The notes under the pieces: model-generated
Database searches by the model: none
The model's input: the letters and a program-made list of their open reading frames with translations, nothing else
What the model was told of the DNA's origin: nothing
Source: Arthrinium phaeospermum
Taxonomy: Eukaryota > Ascomycota > Sordariomycetes > Amphisphaeriales > Apiosporaceae
Length of the DNA stretch: 64,000 nucleotides
Reading direction: 5' to 3'
Assembly: GCA_006503535.1 (NCBI GenBank)
Contig: QYRS01000005.1
Span: 558,001 to 622,000, forward strand
Made by a program: the position numbers and the translations under genes
In this document: positions 10,539-21,112 of the stretch, piece after piece
Layout: each line of letters opens with the position of its first letter
How positions within the stretch are numbered: the first letter of the stretch is position 1

Positions 10539-12471
10539 CTAGCTTCTAATTTCCCACAACCTGATCTTCCCGTTGTCGTTTCCAACTGCAAGCATGTCGC
10601 TGTCCTTCGAGAAAGCCACGCACTTTATACGGCCCAACGGCGTATTTGCAGTGGGCCAGTTACGGAAAACTGTACAGCTTGGCATGTGAGCCAATCTGAA
10701 GTTGTCTGTCTTGTGCTTTGAGCCAAACGCCAAAATCTGTCCATCCGGGCTGAAGGTAAGAATGGTGACCGGCGTCGTGAGCTGCATGAAGCTCTTGGTC
10801 GGCTCTGGTCGTTCCTTCAGATTCAGCTCGTCGTCGTCCGAGGGCAAGATCAGCTCTTGCCGGTCATAGACGTTCATCACACCGGTGTTAGATCCTACGG
10901 CCACCCATCGATCTCCACCAATGAGTTCGGGGCCTTTGTGACCACCAAGCGCTATGGCTGTGCCGCCGACGGAGCCCTCGTCGTTCCATATTCCTACAAA
11001 TCTTCGGGAGGCCATACTCCACTCTCCAATTTGGCCTGCCTTGCCGAGAATGGTTATTCCATTGCCGTTCTTCCACCACTGGAAGTCGATGATACCACCC
11101 CGACTGTCTAATCGAGCTGCCGCGATCCATTGCATCGTGTTCACGTTGAGCATGTTGATAACACCACCACCCTTTCTTGTGGAAGCAATCAAACCGAGAT
11201 ACCTTCCACAAGGACTCAACTTGAAACGCTCCCATGTTCTCTGTTCTAGATGATGCCCCTGAATCTTGGATGTCCGCTGGATAGCTCCCGTAGGCATGTC
11301 CCACGAATGAATGAAGCGCCTTCTACCAGCAAAGAAGATCTTGTCGCCAGCAGGAAGCATAAACTCGGCGTGCCGTATGGGCACCTGCTTAACTTGAACC
11401 GAGGTGAGCAAAGGGTTGGGTGTTGGGTGCGCCGTCGGCGCTACATGGTGAAGGTATAGCATTGAAGAGGTGCTGGCCGAGAGAAGAACCGGGTATTCTG
11501 GATGGAAGCAGAGAGCAGTGACTTCAGACTATAAACAGAGTTAGCAAAATCTCTGGGTATTTCGGTCGAATCGTAGTAAGGGCCACAGTTAGGCTAGGCT
11601 TAATCACCCGCGGGGGGTAATAACTCGAGCCAAGGCAACCCGCGTGTTGAAACTGGAGAGAGCGGTTCCTTACCTTGTGGCTATCGGCCATGTCTCGAGA
11701 TCTTTGAATATCAATAACCTCCGGTCGAAGTGTCTTTGATCTAGTAGACGCCCCCTTAAGCGAACTAGCATCACGAAGAAACCTATCCAAAGGCAACGCC
11801 GACAGGTCGCCGTCCTCTTCATCGCTCTCGCCCACTTCAGACGCATCCGAGTCGTCTGAAGCAGCAGCAGACGACCGACGGCGGCGCTTTGACGGTCGCT
11901 CTTCCGACGCCTTGGCCCAGTTCGGTAGAGGGTTGAGCCGCAAGAACTGCTGTCGTAACCTCCGGGTATATTCAGTGCCTGTAATGACGTCGTCGTCCTC
12001 AGTGAGTCGCAGCTTCCGCAGCTGGGTGGCGGTAGCAAGCGACACGGTCAACTGCTCGTCATCTTCATCGTGCCAGGCCGGAGGGTCTTTGTCGTCGGCG
12101 GGTGCAGGAGCGACTTCTTTCGGGGGCGCAAGGACAAGGTCCTTTGGCCCAGCTGGAGGGGCGTCGAAGAAGAACAGCTGAGCGTCGTCAAGCTCCTCGT
12201 GGCCTGTACCATCCTGCTCTGCATCGCCCGAGTCCAATTCGGCTTCTTCGAATTCAAAGTCTTTCCGGAGCTGTTCCCTGAAGTTCTCCGTGTCGCCTAG
12301 GACAAAGCGCTCGAGGTCCTCTTCGTCCGAATCCTTGTCTTTGGGGACGAATTTGCGGTCTTCGGAGGCAGAGTCTTCGCCACTATCGGAAGACGAAGTG
12401 TCGTTGTCCGAAGAGACGGACATGGCATCGACGTCCTCTTCAGGAAGGCTTTTCGTTTGTGGCGGCGGCAT
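10539..12471 (-). CDS. utp18: U3 small nucleolar RNA-associated protein 18 (SSU processome WD40 protein)
   Basis: Nucleolar component of the UtpB part of the small-subunit processome, needed for 18S pre-rRNA processing. Exons are 12471-11674 and 11528-10539 (minus strand), joined in phase 0 across a 145-bp intron with donor GTAAGG, giving 595 residues, close to the usual Utp18 length. The first ~130 residues are highly acidic (Ser/Asp/Glu-rich); a basic RPSKRRRRSS patch follows at about residue 190. The C-terminal half is a WD40 propeller, with recognisable blades at SEVTALCFHPEYPVLLS, the family-typical RRRFIHSWDMPTG, GGIIDFQWW, PVTILTFSPDGQILAFGS and IKCVAFSKDSDMLAVG...KIRLWEI. The start ATG at 12471 follows AAA. 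The assignment rests on the Utp18-like order of blades and the acidic N-terminus. Other nucleolar WD40 proteins are a less likely alternative. Confidence 0.9.
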
Positions 12472-13300
12472 TTTGTCTTGGGTCGGGAGCAGTTGAGAGC
12501 TCTTCGGATTGAAGGTGTAAAAATTCAGACCGGTACAAACAGTCGCAACTCAACTTTTTAGTGGGTCGAAGCTAGTCGATAAGGTACTGACTGTGCAAGG
12601 GACCTCTTCATACCCCCACTCTACTCCGTACCCAAGTGACGATAGTCTACTCGATCGTCGACCTCAAAACGTTTCTACAATTGCCATTCATGTATGTATT
12701 CTCCTTGGAATCAGGTTGAAATTGACACTGGAAATGGAATTCTCAAGACCAAATGCCAGGAAGGTACCTATGCAAAGCGCCGCTGGTATCGGCACAGCAA
12801 GAGAGTCTGCAAAGAAAACAGTACCGTAGCAACCTCTAGAAACTCGGGTGCATAAATTTTGTTCAAATGCACATACGAGATGAGGACAGACTGGTTGCAA
12901 CTGCGAGGGTGACATCTGAAAGCTGCCCAACGAGGTTCCGGAGAGCCTGTTGGCAGCATAACATGAGTGCATGCGGATCAGTCGTCTTTCCAGAGCAGCC
13001 TCGAGCCAAACATGTCAGTAGAATATCTTGTAAAGCCTTCAATTCTCTATATGAGACACAAGGTTTTGTGGGAGTAGAGAGCCCAACTACGAAGAACTCG
13101 ATACCGATTCCGCAAACATCCTAAACTCCATGAATATGTACGTATAAGCGTCTGCGCTTCATGCGCAAAAATTTCTTGATATCATTTCCGTCTCCCATGG
13201 CATCGGTTAAAGAACGACAATGAAAAACTTCACCGCCGTGAGGTGCAAGATCCATGCAGGTCTCGAAGGCGGATAGCGGCCCTGATTACGAGATGCCTCA
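12472..13300. other. Intergenic, no gene seen
   Basis: Holds the utp18 promoter and the 3' UTR of the Atg33-like gene. Short frames on both strands lack coding character. Confidence 0.5.
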
Positions 13301-14175
13301 TTACAACTCAATGATCAGAGCATCTCCGCCCAACACTCTGTGAGCTCCATCGCCCCAGAGGCCGAGCACCGCCATCGTGAAGCCGACGCCGGCAAGGGCG
13401 GTCTGCATGAACTGGTTCTTGACGAACAGCTCAACCTCGCTGCGCACCTCCTCGCCGTTGGTATCCTCGTCCAGCTCCTCGCCGCTCGTGCTCATGGCGC
13501 CCTCGTCGCTGTGGGAGTCGCCCAGCACCTCGTAGCTGGCCTCCATGCGGCGCGCGGCCTGCTTCTCCTTGCGGGCCGTGGCGGCGGCGGCTCGGCGTCT
13601 ACGCGTAGCGCGGGAGGAGGCATCGGACGAGGAGGTTCCAAAGATAGTCGGGGTGACGAAGTCGGTGAGCTTGGTGCCCAGCACGAAGAGGGAGGTGTAG
13701 AGCAGGTACGGGTGGCGGTATCCGCGCGGCGACAGCGTGAAAGCGAGGAGGAAGGCAGAGCCGGCCACGCCGGTCAGAGCGTTGAGGTGGGTGTTGGCGG
13801 TTTTGCTCAGACCGCCGAAGGCCTTGGCGGCCGATGAGGCGGATGGGAGGTCGAGCAGAGAGGGGATGGTCAAGGTGGACAGCGTGTAGGAGACGCCCTG
13901 TCAAGTCTTGTCAGAATCCATTCGTCTGTAAAAAGTATTCCCTTTTCAAACGCCATCCCACAAGCAATGAGCCCCAAAAGCAAGGAAACTGTTCAGGTCC
14001 GTTCTTTGTTACGCGATCGAACAGAGTCATGGCGGCGGCGCGGCTAGAGGGGCCAGCCCGAAGGAAGGTGGGGGTGATGGTTCAATACCATTGATCAAAT
14101 ACGACAACTTACCGTGAGCAGACCGAGGGAGACGGTTCCCACGAACTTGAGGACCGACACCTTAGTCGTAGCCAT
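13301..14175 (-). CDS. Atg33-like mitochondrial membrane protein (mitophagy)
   Basis: Two exons, 14175-14113 (21 codons) and 13897-13301, give 219 residues. Donor GTAAGT and acceptor TTGACAG are good and the phase is 0. The first exon supplies the N-terminal hydrophobic helix (LKFVGTVSLGLLT, continuing GVSYTL). A second helix pair is visible at about residues 55-80 (LTGVAGSAFLLAFTLSPRG) followed by the family-typical RHPYLLY, and a last helix lies at the C-terminus (LAGVGFTMAVLGLWG). An Arg/Ala-rich then acidic Ser-rich loop lies between. Yeast Atg33 is an outer mitochondrial membrane protein of similar size and the same helix arrangement that promotes mitophagy. This family is divergent in filamentous fungi, so the function is inferred. 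The gene is well formed, with no lesion. Confidence 0.75.
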
Positions 14176-15315
14176 AGTTGATGATGCCTATGCTGATGAA
14201 CCGAAGTGCGGTGGATGGTTGAGGCTTGCGATGCGGCTAGATAAAAATCGCATAAGGAAAGAGGAGAATCCAGGATGAGGATGGTGACGAGAGCTTTGGG
14301 CTGGGCTCGGGAACGTGGGCCACCGCCTTTGATTCCAGTGGTTGCGTCACTCCAACAGCTGGCTCGCTTCTGCGAACGTCTGCACCACTCAACCTTAGGC
14401 GCCCAATACGGATGTGCTGTAAGCATGCACCCTCTTGGCATAGGTATACTTGTGTTTATCTACAGTAGTCCAGATATCCGCCCAGCAGTAGCATTGAGAG
14501 ATCCATTACTAGCCACTCACCGTGAAAGTACTATATTGACATGATTCTATTATTCATGTGTTAAATGGTTTGTCAAATGGTCCACTACTCGTTCAAGAAT
14601 CCGGGGCAAGCCAATCAACCGGCGTGCATTCCGAGGCGAACTCCTCTGCCACATCTACATACACTGCGTGAACTATACTAGCTTAGGTAGCCGAGGCCGT
14701 TAGCTAGGAAGTAGGCATGTAGGTAGGTATGCATGCTGAGAACATTGAAGCTGCATGTGCATAAAACGGAAAGGCGATTCATTTCGCCATGACAGGTATC
14801 CCTTGACAGGTCTGTTCACAGTAATATCCATCAAATCGCCAGCTCTCCACAGGAGCAAAGGACCGGCCCGGGGGGGTCGATGTCTAAATGTAGGTGTAGG
14901 TCAGTATTGATTGGTGTTAGCAGGAGGTGGTAGCAGCAAGACTGCGGGCTGCAGCCGAGGTAGTAGCACCCCACATTTCTTCTCCAGCCATGATCTGAGT
15001 TAGGTCACCAGTTCGTCTCGGAGATCCAGACCCTGGCACCTGGAGAATCGAACATCAATGCCGAAGGAGCTGAGATGCGATTCCAGTGCTTTTGAGCTGT
15101 CGTAATCCCTTTTAATCATTGTTGCCTTTTGCACCGCCCTAGCTCAACAACAAGAAGATTTACCTTTTCTTGATATCGTGACATCGCCTAATCGACCAGA
15201 ACCAGACCTAGTATCAGCACCTCGTCTTGAGTTGTAGTAGTGGTTCGCTTGCTTCCGAAACTCAAAATAGCTGCTGCTACCTCACGGGTGTCGACACCGT
15301 CAAGCACTCAACAAT
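14176..15315. other. Divergent intergenic region
   Basis: Separates the start of the Atg33-like gene from the start of the dienoyl-CoA reductase gene and must hold both promoters. GTAGGTAGG motifs occur near 14697-14740. A G-rich run sits at about 14870. I see no gene. Confidence 0.5.
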
Positions 15316-16456
15316 ATGCCGGTCCCAAAGTCTCAATACCTCAGCTCCGTATGGAGGGATGGCATCTTTGGTAAGCTGGCAGTCCTCCGTGTTATCGGTG
15401 CGCCCAATATTGATTCGTATCCGCAGATGGTCGAGTTGTCTTTGTTACGGGAGGCGCCGGTTCAATCTGCAGCGCACAAACCAGGGCTTTGGTGCACCTG
15501 GGTGCCAATGCCTGCATCATTGGACGCAACGTAGAGAAGACCGAGGCGGCCGCCCGAGACATTGCCACTGTCCGCAAGGGCGCAAAGGTTCTGGGCATCG
15601 GCGGTTGCGATGTGCGAGATGTGAGCACTCCGCCAGCAGAGCATCACTTACAGGAGCTCCCAGTACTGATTAAAACGTAGCCGGAGAGCCTTAAGCAGGC
15701 CGCAGAGCGATGTGTCAAGGAGCTTGGCGCCATCGATTTCGTCATGTACGTGCCATACACTTACGCCCTGTTTCCGTCGCAAAATCGCTAATACTGGTTC
15801 TCCCTCGCAGTGCCGGCGCCGCTGGCAATTTCGTTGCGCCCATCTCGGGTCTGACACCCAACGGGTTCAAGACGGTGATTGATATCGATGTGATCGGTAC
15901 CTACAACACAGTCAAGGCGACCATGCCGTATCTCATCGAATCCGCCACGCGGAACCGGAACCTAGAGGCGGTCGACATGCTGACGGGTGGGCGCATCATC
16001 TACATCTCGGCAAACTTCCACTACACGGGCATGCCGCTGCAAGCGCACGTGTCCGCCGCCAAGGCAGCCATCGACGCCCTCATGGCCTCGGTCAGCCTCG
16101 AGTACGGGCCGTACGGCGTAACGTCCAACGTCATTGCGCCCGGCGCCATCGAGGGCACCGAAGGCATGGCCCGCCTGGCGAGCAGCAAGACTAGCGAGGC
16201 GGACAAGGCCAGCACCGTGCCCCTCGGGCGCTGGGGCACGTGCCGAGACATCTGCGACGCGACCGTGTACATATTCTCCGACGCGGGCTCGCACGTAAAC
16301 GGCGAGATTCTGGTCGTCGACGGAGGCTCGTGGCGCCTGAAGGGCGGCTACGCCGTCGGCCTGGAGGCAAACATGAGGTACCCCGACTTCCTGCTCAAGG
16401 GGGAGTTCTCACCAAACCTAAAGAGTGGGAGGAAAGAGAGGACGTCCAAGCTATAG
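15316..16456 (+). CDS. Peroxisomal 2,4-dienoyl-CoA reductase (SDR, PTS1 ...SKL)
   Basis: NADPH-dependent reductase of 2,4-dienoyl-CoA, an auxiliary enzyme of peroxisomal beta-oxidation of unsaturated fatty acids (Sps19/DECR2 type). Exons are 15316-15370, 15427-15620, 15681-15745 and 15811-16456, with donors GTAAGC, GTGAGC and GTACGT and consistent phases, giving 319 residues. Visible motifs are VVFVTGGAGSICSA (cofactor loop) and IAGAAGNF. In the active-site helix HVSAAKAAIDAL, His stands where the usual SDR Tyr would be, as in the dienoyl-CoA reductase subgroup. GGRIIYISA precedes it and NVIAPGAIEGTEG follows. The protein ends in SKL-stop, a canonical type-1 peroxisomal targeting signal, which strongly supports the location. 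A convergent SDR gene lies downstream. Confidence 0.92.
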
Positions 16457-16859
16457 GTGCATGGGCTCGTGTACCCTACATACTATTTTTCACTAATGAG
16501 GCACCTCGCTTTGAGCATAGCGTTGGTGTTATCAGTTAATATATCTACCAAGTCTAACAGCATTTAATTACTTATGTCGAGGGCATTTATACAGATGGAT
16601 TTATAGCTAAGTCTCCGAGAATTACAGAAATTGACAAGCCATTGAAGCTTTGCATGGTGTTCAAGCAGGTTGGTTGGGTATAACGTTCATCAGTGTATAG
16701 GTAGTCTCCCAGCTATAACCCTACATAGGCTGTCTCCGGCGGATATCAACACCGCGCAATGCATATACCAGCAAGCAAGTATATACAACCGTATATTCGC
16801 ATGGACTGGGCAGAACCAGTCCCATCTAAGCCACTGTGAATAAACTCTATTCCCAATGA
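16457..16859. other. Tail-to-tail spacer
   Basis: About 400 bp AT-rich DNA between two convergent SDR genes, expected to hold both 3' UTRs. No other feature is seen. Confidence 0.6.
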
Positions 16860-18092
16860 CTACTTCTCCTCGGGCACAAGCACAGTGCTTTCCTCGGTCT
16901 CTGGCGAGTTCTTGTCGCGGCCTTCGTAGTGCTTGTCGGCGTCCTTAACGACCTGCCGTCCGTTGAAGTTGGACATGATGTTCTCGCCCTTGGACCGCAG
17001 CCGATAGCTGTACCAGTGGGGCAGGGCGCGGAGCATCTGCAGGGCGGTGCCAAAGGTCGGGGTGATGATCTGGCCGGAGCGGCCCGAGAAGATCTGGCGC
17101 ACGATGGCGTCGGCGACGGACTCGGGCTCGAGGGCGGGCACGAGGAAGGGCGCCTCGTTGTGGTAGCCGGTGAAGAGGGCCGTCTTGGTGTAGCCCTGGT
17201 TGACGAGCACGGTGCGCACGCGGGGCGCCTGGTAGCGCGTCTTGAGCTCGGCCGCGAGGCCCTCATGGAACGAGGCCGCTGCCGCCTTGGAGGCGCCGTA
17301 GTCGACCATGTTGGGCACCGTCAGCCACGCCGCGTAGCTCGCCACCGTCACCACCATGCCGTGGTCGCGCCGCACCATGGCCGGGAGGAACTCGTGCACC
17401 GTGTAGAAGTGCGCGAAGACGTTGACGTCGAAGGTCAGCTTCAGGTCCCGCTCCGACGTGCCGAGGATCGTCTTGCCCCGCGCGATGCCCGCGTTGTTCA
17501 CCAGGATCGTCGGGTCGCCCACGTCGGCCCGGACCTTGGCGGCTACCTCCTTGATGTCGGCCACCGAGGTTAGGTCGCACTTGTAGTAGTGGACCTCGGG
17601 TCCTGTATTGGGGTCAGCTTGTTCTTCTTCGTCTCGGCCGTGCTTGGATCCGTGTGCATGGAATAGCCCCTCCATCTCTCCCTCTGCCCGTTACTTACCG
17701 GTCTCAAATGACATTGGCTGTATGTCCAATACCACGACCTTGACGCCTCGCTCCGCCAGAAGCCGGACGACATGACCGCCGATCCCGCCGGCACCTCCAG
17801 TCACCACGGCGATCTCGTTGGGCCAGTCGTACGTGTCGCTCGCAAAGTTGTTCACCACCTTCTCCGAGAACTTGGCGCTCAGCCATTTGGCCAGGCCGAC
17901 GTAGAGCAGGGTCTTGAGGCGGGAGAAGGCCAAGGGGTGCAGTATGGACAAGTCCTCGCCCCTCTTGGTGTACCGGGCGGCCAGGATGAGCGGCAGCAGG
18001 CAGGCCGGGTTCAGCACAGTCTTGCCCAGGAGACTAAAGATGGGGTCTGCCGTGAGGCCCTCGCGAGGAAGCCATCCATTGTGAACAGGCAT
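16860..18092 (-). CDS. Membrane-associated short-chain dehydrogenase/reductase (17-beta-HSD11 / retinol dehydrogenase-like)
   Basis: Exons 18092-17699 and 17602-16860 give 378 residues. The intron has donor GTAAGT and ends AATACAG, and the split Gly codon restores the frame. Classical SDR motifs are visible: EIAVVTGGAGGIGGHV (NAD(P) loop), CDLTS, LVNNAGIARGKT, VASYAAW, and the catalytic Y-G-A-S-K in NMVDYGASKAAAAS, then VRTVLVNQGYTKT. About 90 residues precede the Rossmann fold and include a hydrophobic stretch (NPACLLPLILAARY) and FSRLKTLLYVGLAKWL. This is the N-terminal anchor arrangement of ER/lipid-droplet SDRs such as 17-beta-HSD11. The substrate (sterol, retinoid-like or fatty alcohol) cannot be told from sequence. 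The C-terminus is acidic. Confidence 0.88.
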
Positions 18093-19145
18093 TTTCCTGG
18101 CTTTGCTTCTTCGGTGCAGGAAGGAACGAATGCTGTGTGTTGTCCAAGGAGCCCTGGCTAACAAATAGGTAACTAGCTTGCGACTCGGATGACCAGGTGA
18201 GAGACGCAAGGGTTACTCGTCTACTGTGTCGAGGAATAGGCTAATATAAAACTGTACCTGTAGGGGTACCTTGAGCAGCTTGTTTGGCGCGCCGTCTAGA
18301 CTGGAGGACAACAGACAGGATAATTTTTGAACAATAAATTCTGGGCAAGAGGAAGATGCATTTGATTTGGACCTTCATGCATGACCGAGTAAGACAAATG
18401 ACGAGACAGGAGCGGTTCTGGGTAATTAAGTGATTTCCATAGTCCACTGGCAGGTCAACTTGGCTTTGGAGCCCCTGCCACCTGCTGCGTACCGAGGCAT
18501 ACCCCAGATCGCATAACGGTTGGCGTGCGGGGATACATTGGGGAAATAGACGATGCTCTGCGATCTCATTGCCATATTGGGACCCTAGGCAAGTGAGACC
18601 CCGCATGGGTTCTCGGTATGAGCAAGTCTGGCTCTTTCAGCGTTTCCATGCATGTGTTTGCTTCCTCCATTTGATCATCTTGTGTTGGTTTAGGGAGCAG
18701 ATGACGGGGGATATACCTATCTTGAGTAATGGATCATTGCGAAGCCTTGGACTTGGCATATGGCGACATCACCGCGTCTGAAGATTGATCTGAACTCCCA
18801 GCAGTTAACCTCAGCTTGGCACACAGCACACGCCACTGCACAAAAAAAAAAAACGGCGAGTCGAGTGTACGCACGACAGATCTTACGTAGACTGATGCAA
18901 TGCTCGACCAATAGCCACGCACCTGCATTCTTTGGACCACTTGCCGTGTGTGCAACCCCACCAATTAGTGCGGGCATACCAGTACTACTACACATGCTGC
19001 TGGCTAGCCCATGGAGAGCTTGATCTTACTTTAGAGTACAGTTGACAGTTCCAAGTATCGAAGCTAACATCAAATGTTATTACATAATAGTACCTACTCT
19101 GTGTAGTAGTACACCTATATAAAAGACCTGCCGCCGTGGGTATCA
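18093..19145. other. Intergenic, no gene seen
   Basis: Upstream region of the membrane SDR gene and 3' region of the next minus-strand gene. It has an A12 run at 18841-18852. No coding or RNA gene signal. Confidence 0.5.
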
Positions 19146-20070
19146 TCAAGTAAACATCACGAAGAATAAACAAGTAGCAGCAAGCCAGCTTGCTGTTTTG
19201 CTCCAACTGGGCGAGCCCAGACCGCCACCCAGGCCGTTCTGCCCAGTCACTCCTGTTTGTTCAATCTGCGTGGCATCGCCCGGCGCAAACAAGATGCCAA
19301 CTGCGTTGGCCGACGGGGCGTCAATCTCTTCCGGCGTGAGCAGCGGGTTGTTGACCGAGTCACACGGCGGGTTGTTGCCGGTGAAGTCAATCTTGTTCGT
19401 GACGGAGATGGGCACGTCGAACACGGTGTAGTGATCCTCTCCATTCAAGCGGAAGTTTTGCCGGATCGAAATCTGCTCACGCGCGTTAGTAATGACTGTC
19501 TGGAAACAACGTCGCCGTCGCCGTTGCCACTGATATCTACATAACTTACATTGTAGGCCCCGCGATCGCTGTCTGCTGACCCCGGCTGGCCGTCACCCAC
19601 CAGACACTCGGGCCAGTGCCATTTGACGTGCTTCACGGTGCTGCCGGGCTCCGACTTCATGATGTCCCCGAGGGTCGAGCCCCCACCAGTCGCCGTGCCG
19701 TTGGTGATGGTGAAGTTGCGGCCGGTGTCGTAGCTGTACATGAATATGGTGATGTTGTGGATCTGGCTGGGGCTGTCGGCGCCGTAGGGCGGCAGCATGA
19801 GCTTGCCGTTGGCCGAGACGTCGAGTGCTACCTCGATCGTATCTAGTTGCGTGTCATTGAGTGTGACGATCTACCCGGGGGGATCCAGGTCCGAGTGCTA
19901 CCCGGACTGGATGCGATTGACTTACCACCGCCGAGCGGCGTTCCGGGCTGTGGCGCATCGAGGATGGCGAAGCCAGGGGTGAAGATCTGGCCATTGGCGA
20001 TCGTGAAGATGAGGGCCTGGGACTGTGATGCCACGAGAAGAAGCGACAACAGCGACGGACAGGTCTTCAT
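19146..20070 (-). CDS. Secreted, probably GPI-anchored protein of unknown function
   Basis: Three exons, 20070-19926, 19842-19550 and 19472-19146, give 254 residues with consistent phases. Donors are GTAAGT for both introns. The second intron has a CTAAC branch site. The first intron ends CAACTAG at 19843; nearer AGs give the wrong phase. An upstream in-frame ATG exists at 20100, but ATG 20070 starts a better signal peptide (MKTCPSLLSLLLVASQSQA). The mature part is mostly beta-like with N-glycosylation sequons (NIT, NFT, NGT, NIS). The C-terminus is Gly/Ser-rich and then hydrophobic (WLAATCLFFVMF), as expected for GPI attachment and the cell wall or plasma membrane. No enzymatic motif is seen. 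Family unknown to me. Confidence 0.75.
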
Positions 20071-21112
20071 TGAGTTGAGGTTTAGATGAGATGTCCTCAT
20101 CGGCAGCGTATTGCAATCAATGCAGTAAGAGTATAGACGACGGGTTCGTAAAAGACCTCAATGTTTAATGCATATGTTACATGGGATGAAACAACGAGAA
20201 CGAACGACCACAGCTATGTATGTAGGTAAAATAAGAATAAAGTCCCAAGTCCACATCGCTGGGGACAATCTAGGTATTCAAATGAAGATTAGAACGAACC
20301 ATGGAAAAGCGGCACACTGTCAGCAAACTCGTTTCTTCGCTTTTCCGCACCCTGTTTGTCTTTATGCGCCAATCCTTCGGGAAACGCAAGGGCCGAACAT
20401 CACGATTCAAGGGGCACTGCTGGTATCAGATTTGTTTATATATTGATTGTATTAAGGCTACAGCTCCTTATGCGAACCGTGGTGCTGCGGAAAAATACCT
20501 ACGTAGAATAGGGTGATTGGTGAATGAATATCCATGCCTAAGGATGGCTCGCGGCGAAGGACGGCATATCGCCTGCTCGAATGATCAATGTACTGTACTT
20601 GGACAAAGTGTCATCCGATATCTGTAACTAGGTTATCCGATTGAATGGAATTACCACGAGCTTCCGCTGGAGTTTCAGATTCAAAGGGGTCCAGCCCAGC
20701 CCAGCCCAGCACAGACCAAAAACCATACCAATTCCGCAGCGGGGCCCACGCCGAACGGAAGCAGCCGACATCGGGAAATCTCAACATTGGGCCGCGGGAC
20801 GACGATGCTGACAGCAACGACTCACGAGACGTCAATTGATCTTGATAGCGATAAAGGAGGCCGCGTGTCAACCTACGCCCTACAAATATCCCGGCAATCC
20901 CAGAATTCCCGAAGGCCGGCGATTTCTACGTTATATTACTGGGAAGCAAGCCCAAGCGAGCAGCAAAACCAACCGCGTCAGTAGACGATAAAACATTTCA
21001 TCTGCCAGCCGTCTCGTAGCAGTGGTGATCCGATACTGAAGACACCTGAGCCTCACTATCTAAGCTATTCTTTTGGGATCCAGGATCCAGCGAATAAACC
21101 AGGAACGCCAAG
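20071..21112. other. Divergent intergenic region
   Basis: Holds the promoters of the secreted protein gene and the pseudouridine gene. A short CCCAG-type tandem run is present at about 20691-20710. No gene seen. Confidence 0.5.

Noticed and set aside
19843..19870. Acceptor GGGTAG at 19871 for the first intron of the secreted protein gene
   Set aside because: It and the two AGs further upstream give the wrong phase; CTAG at 19843 is the one that joins the frames.
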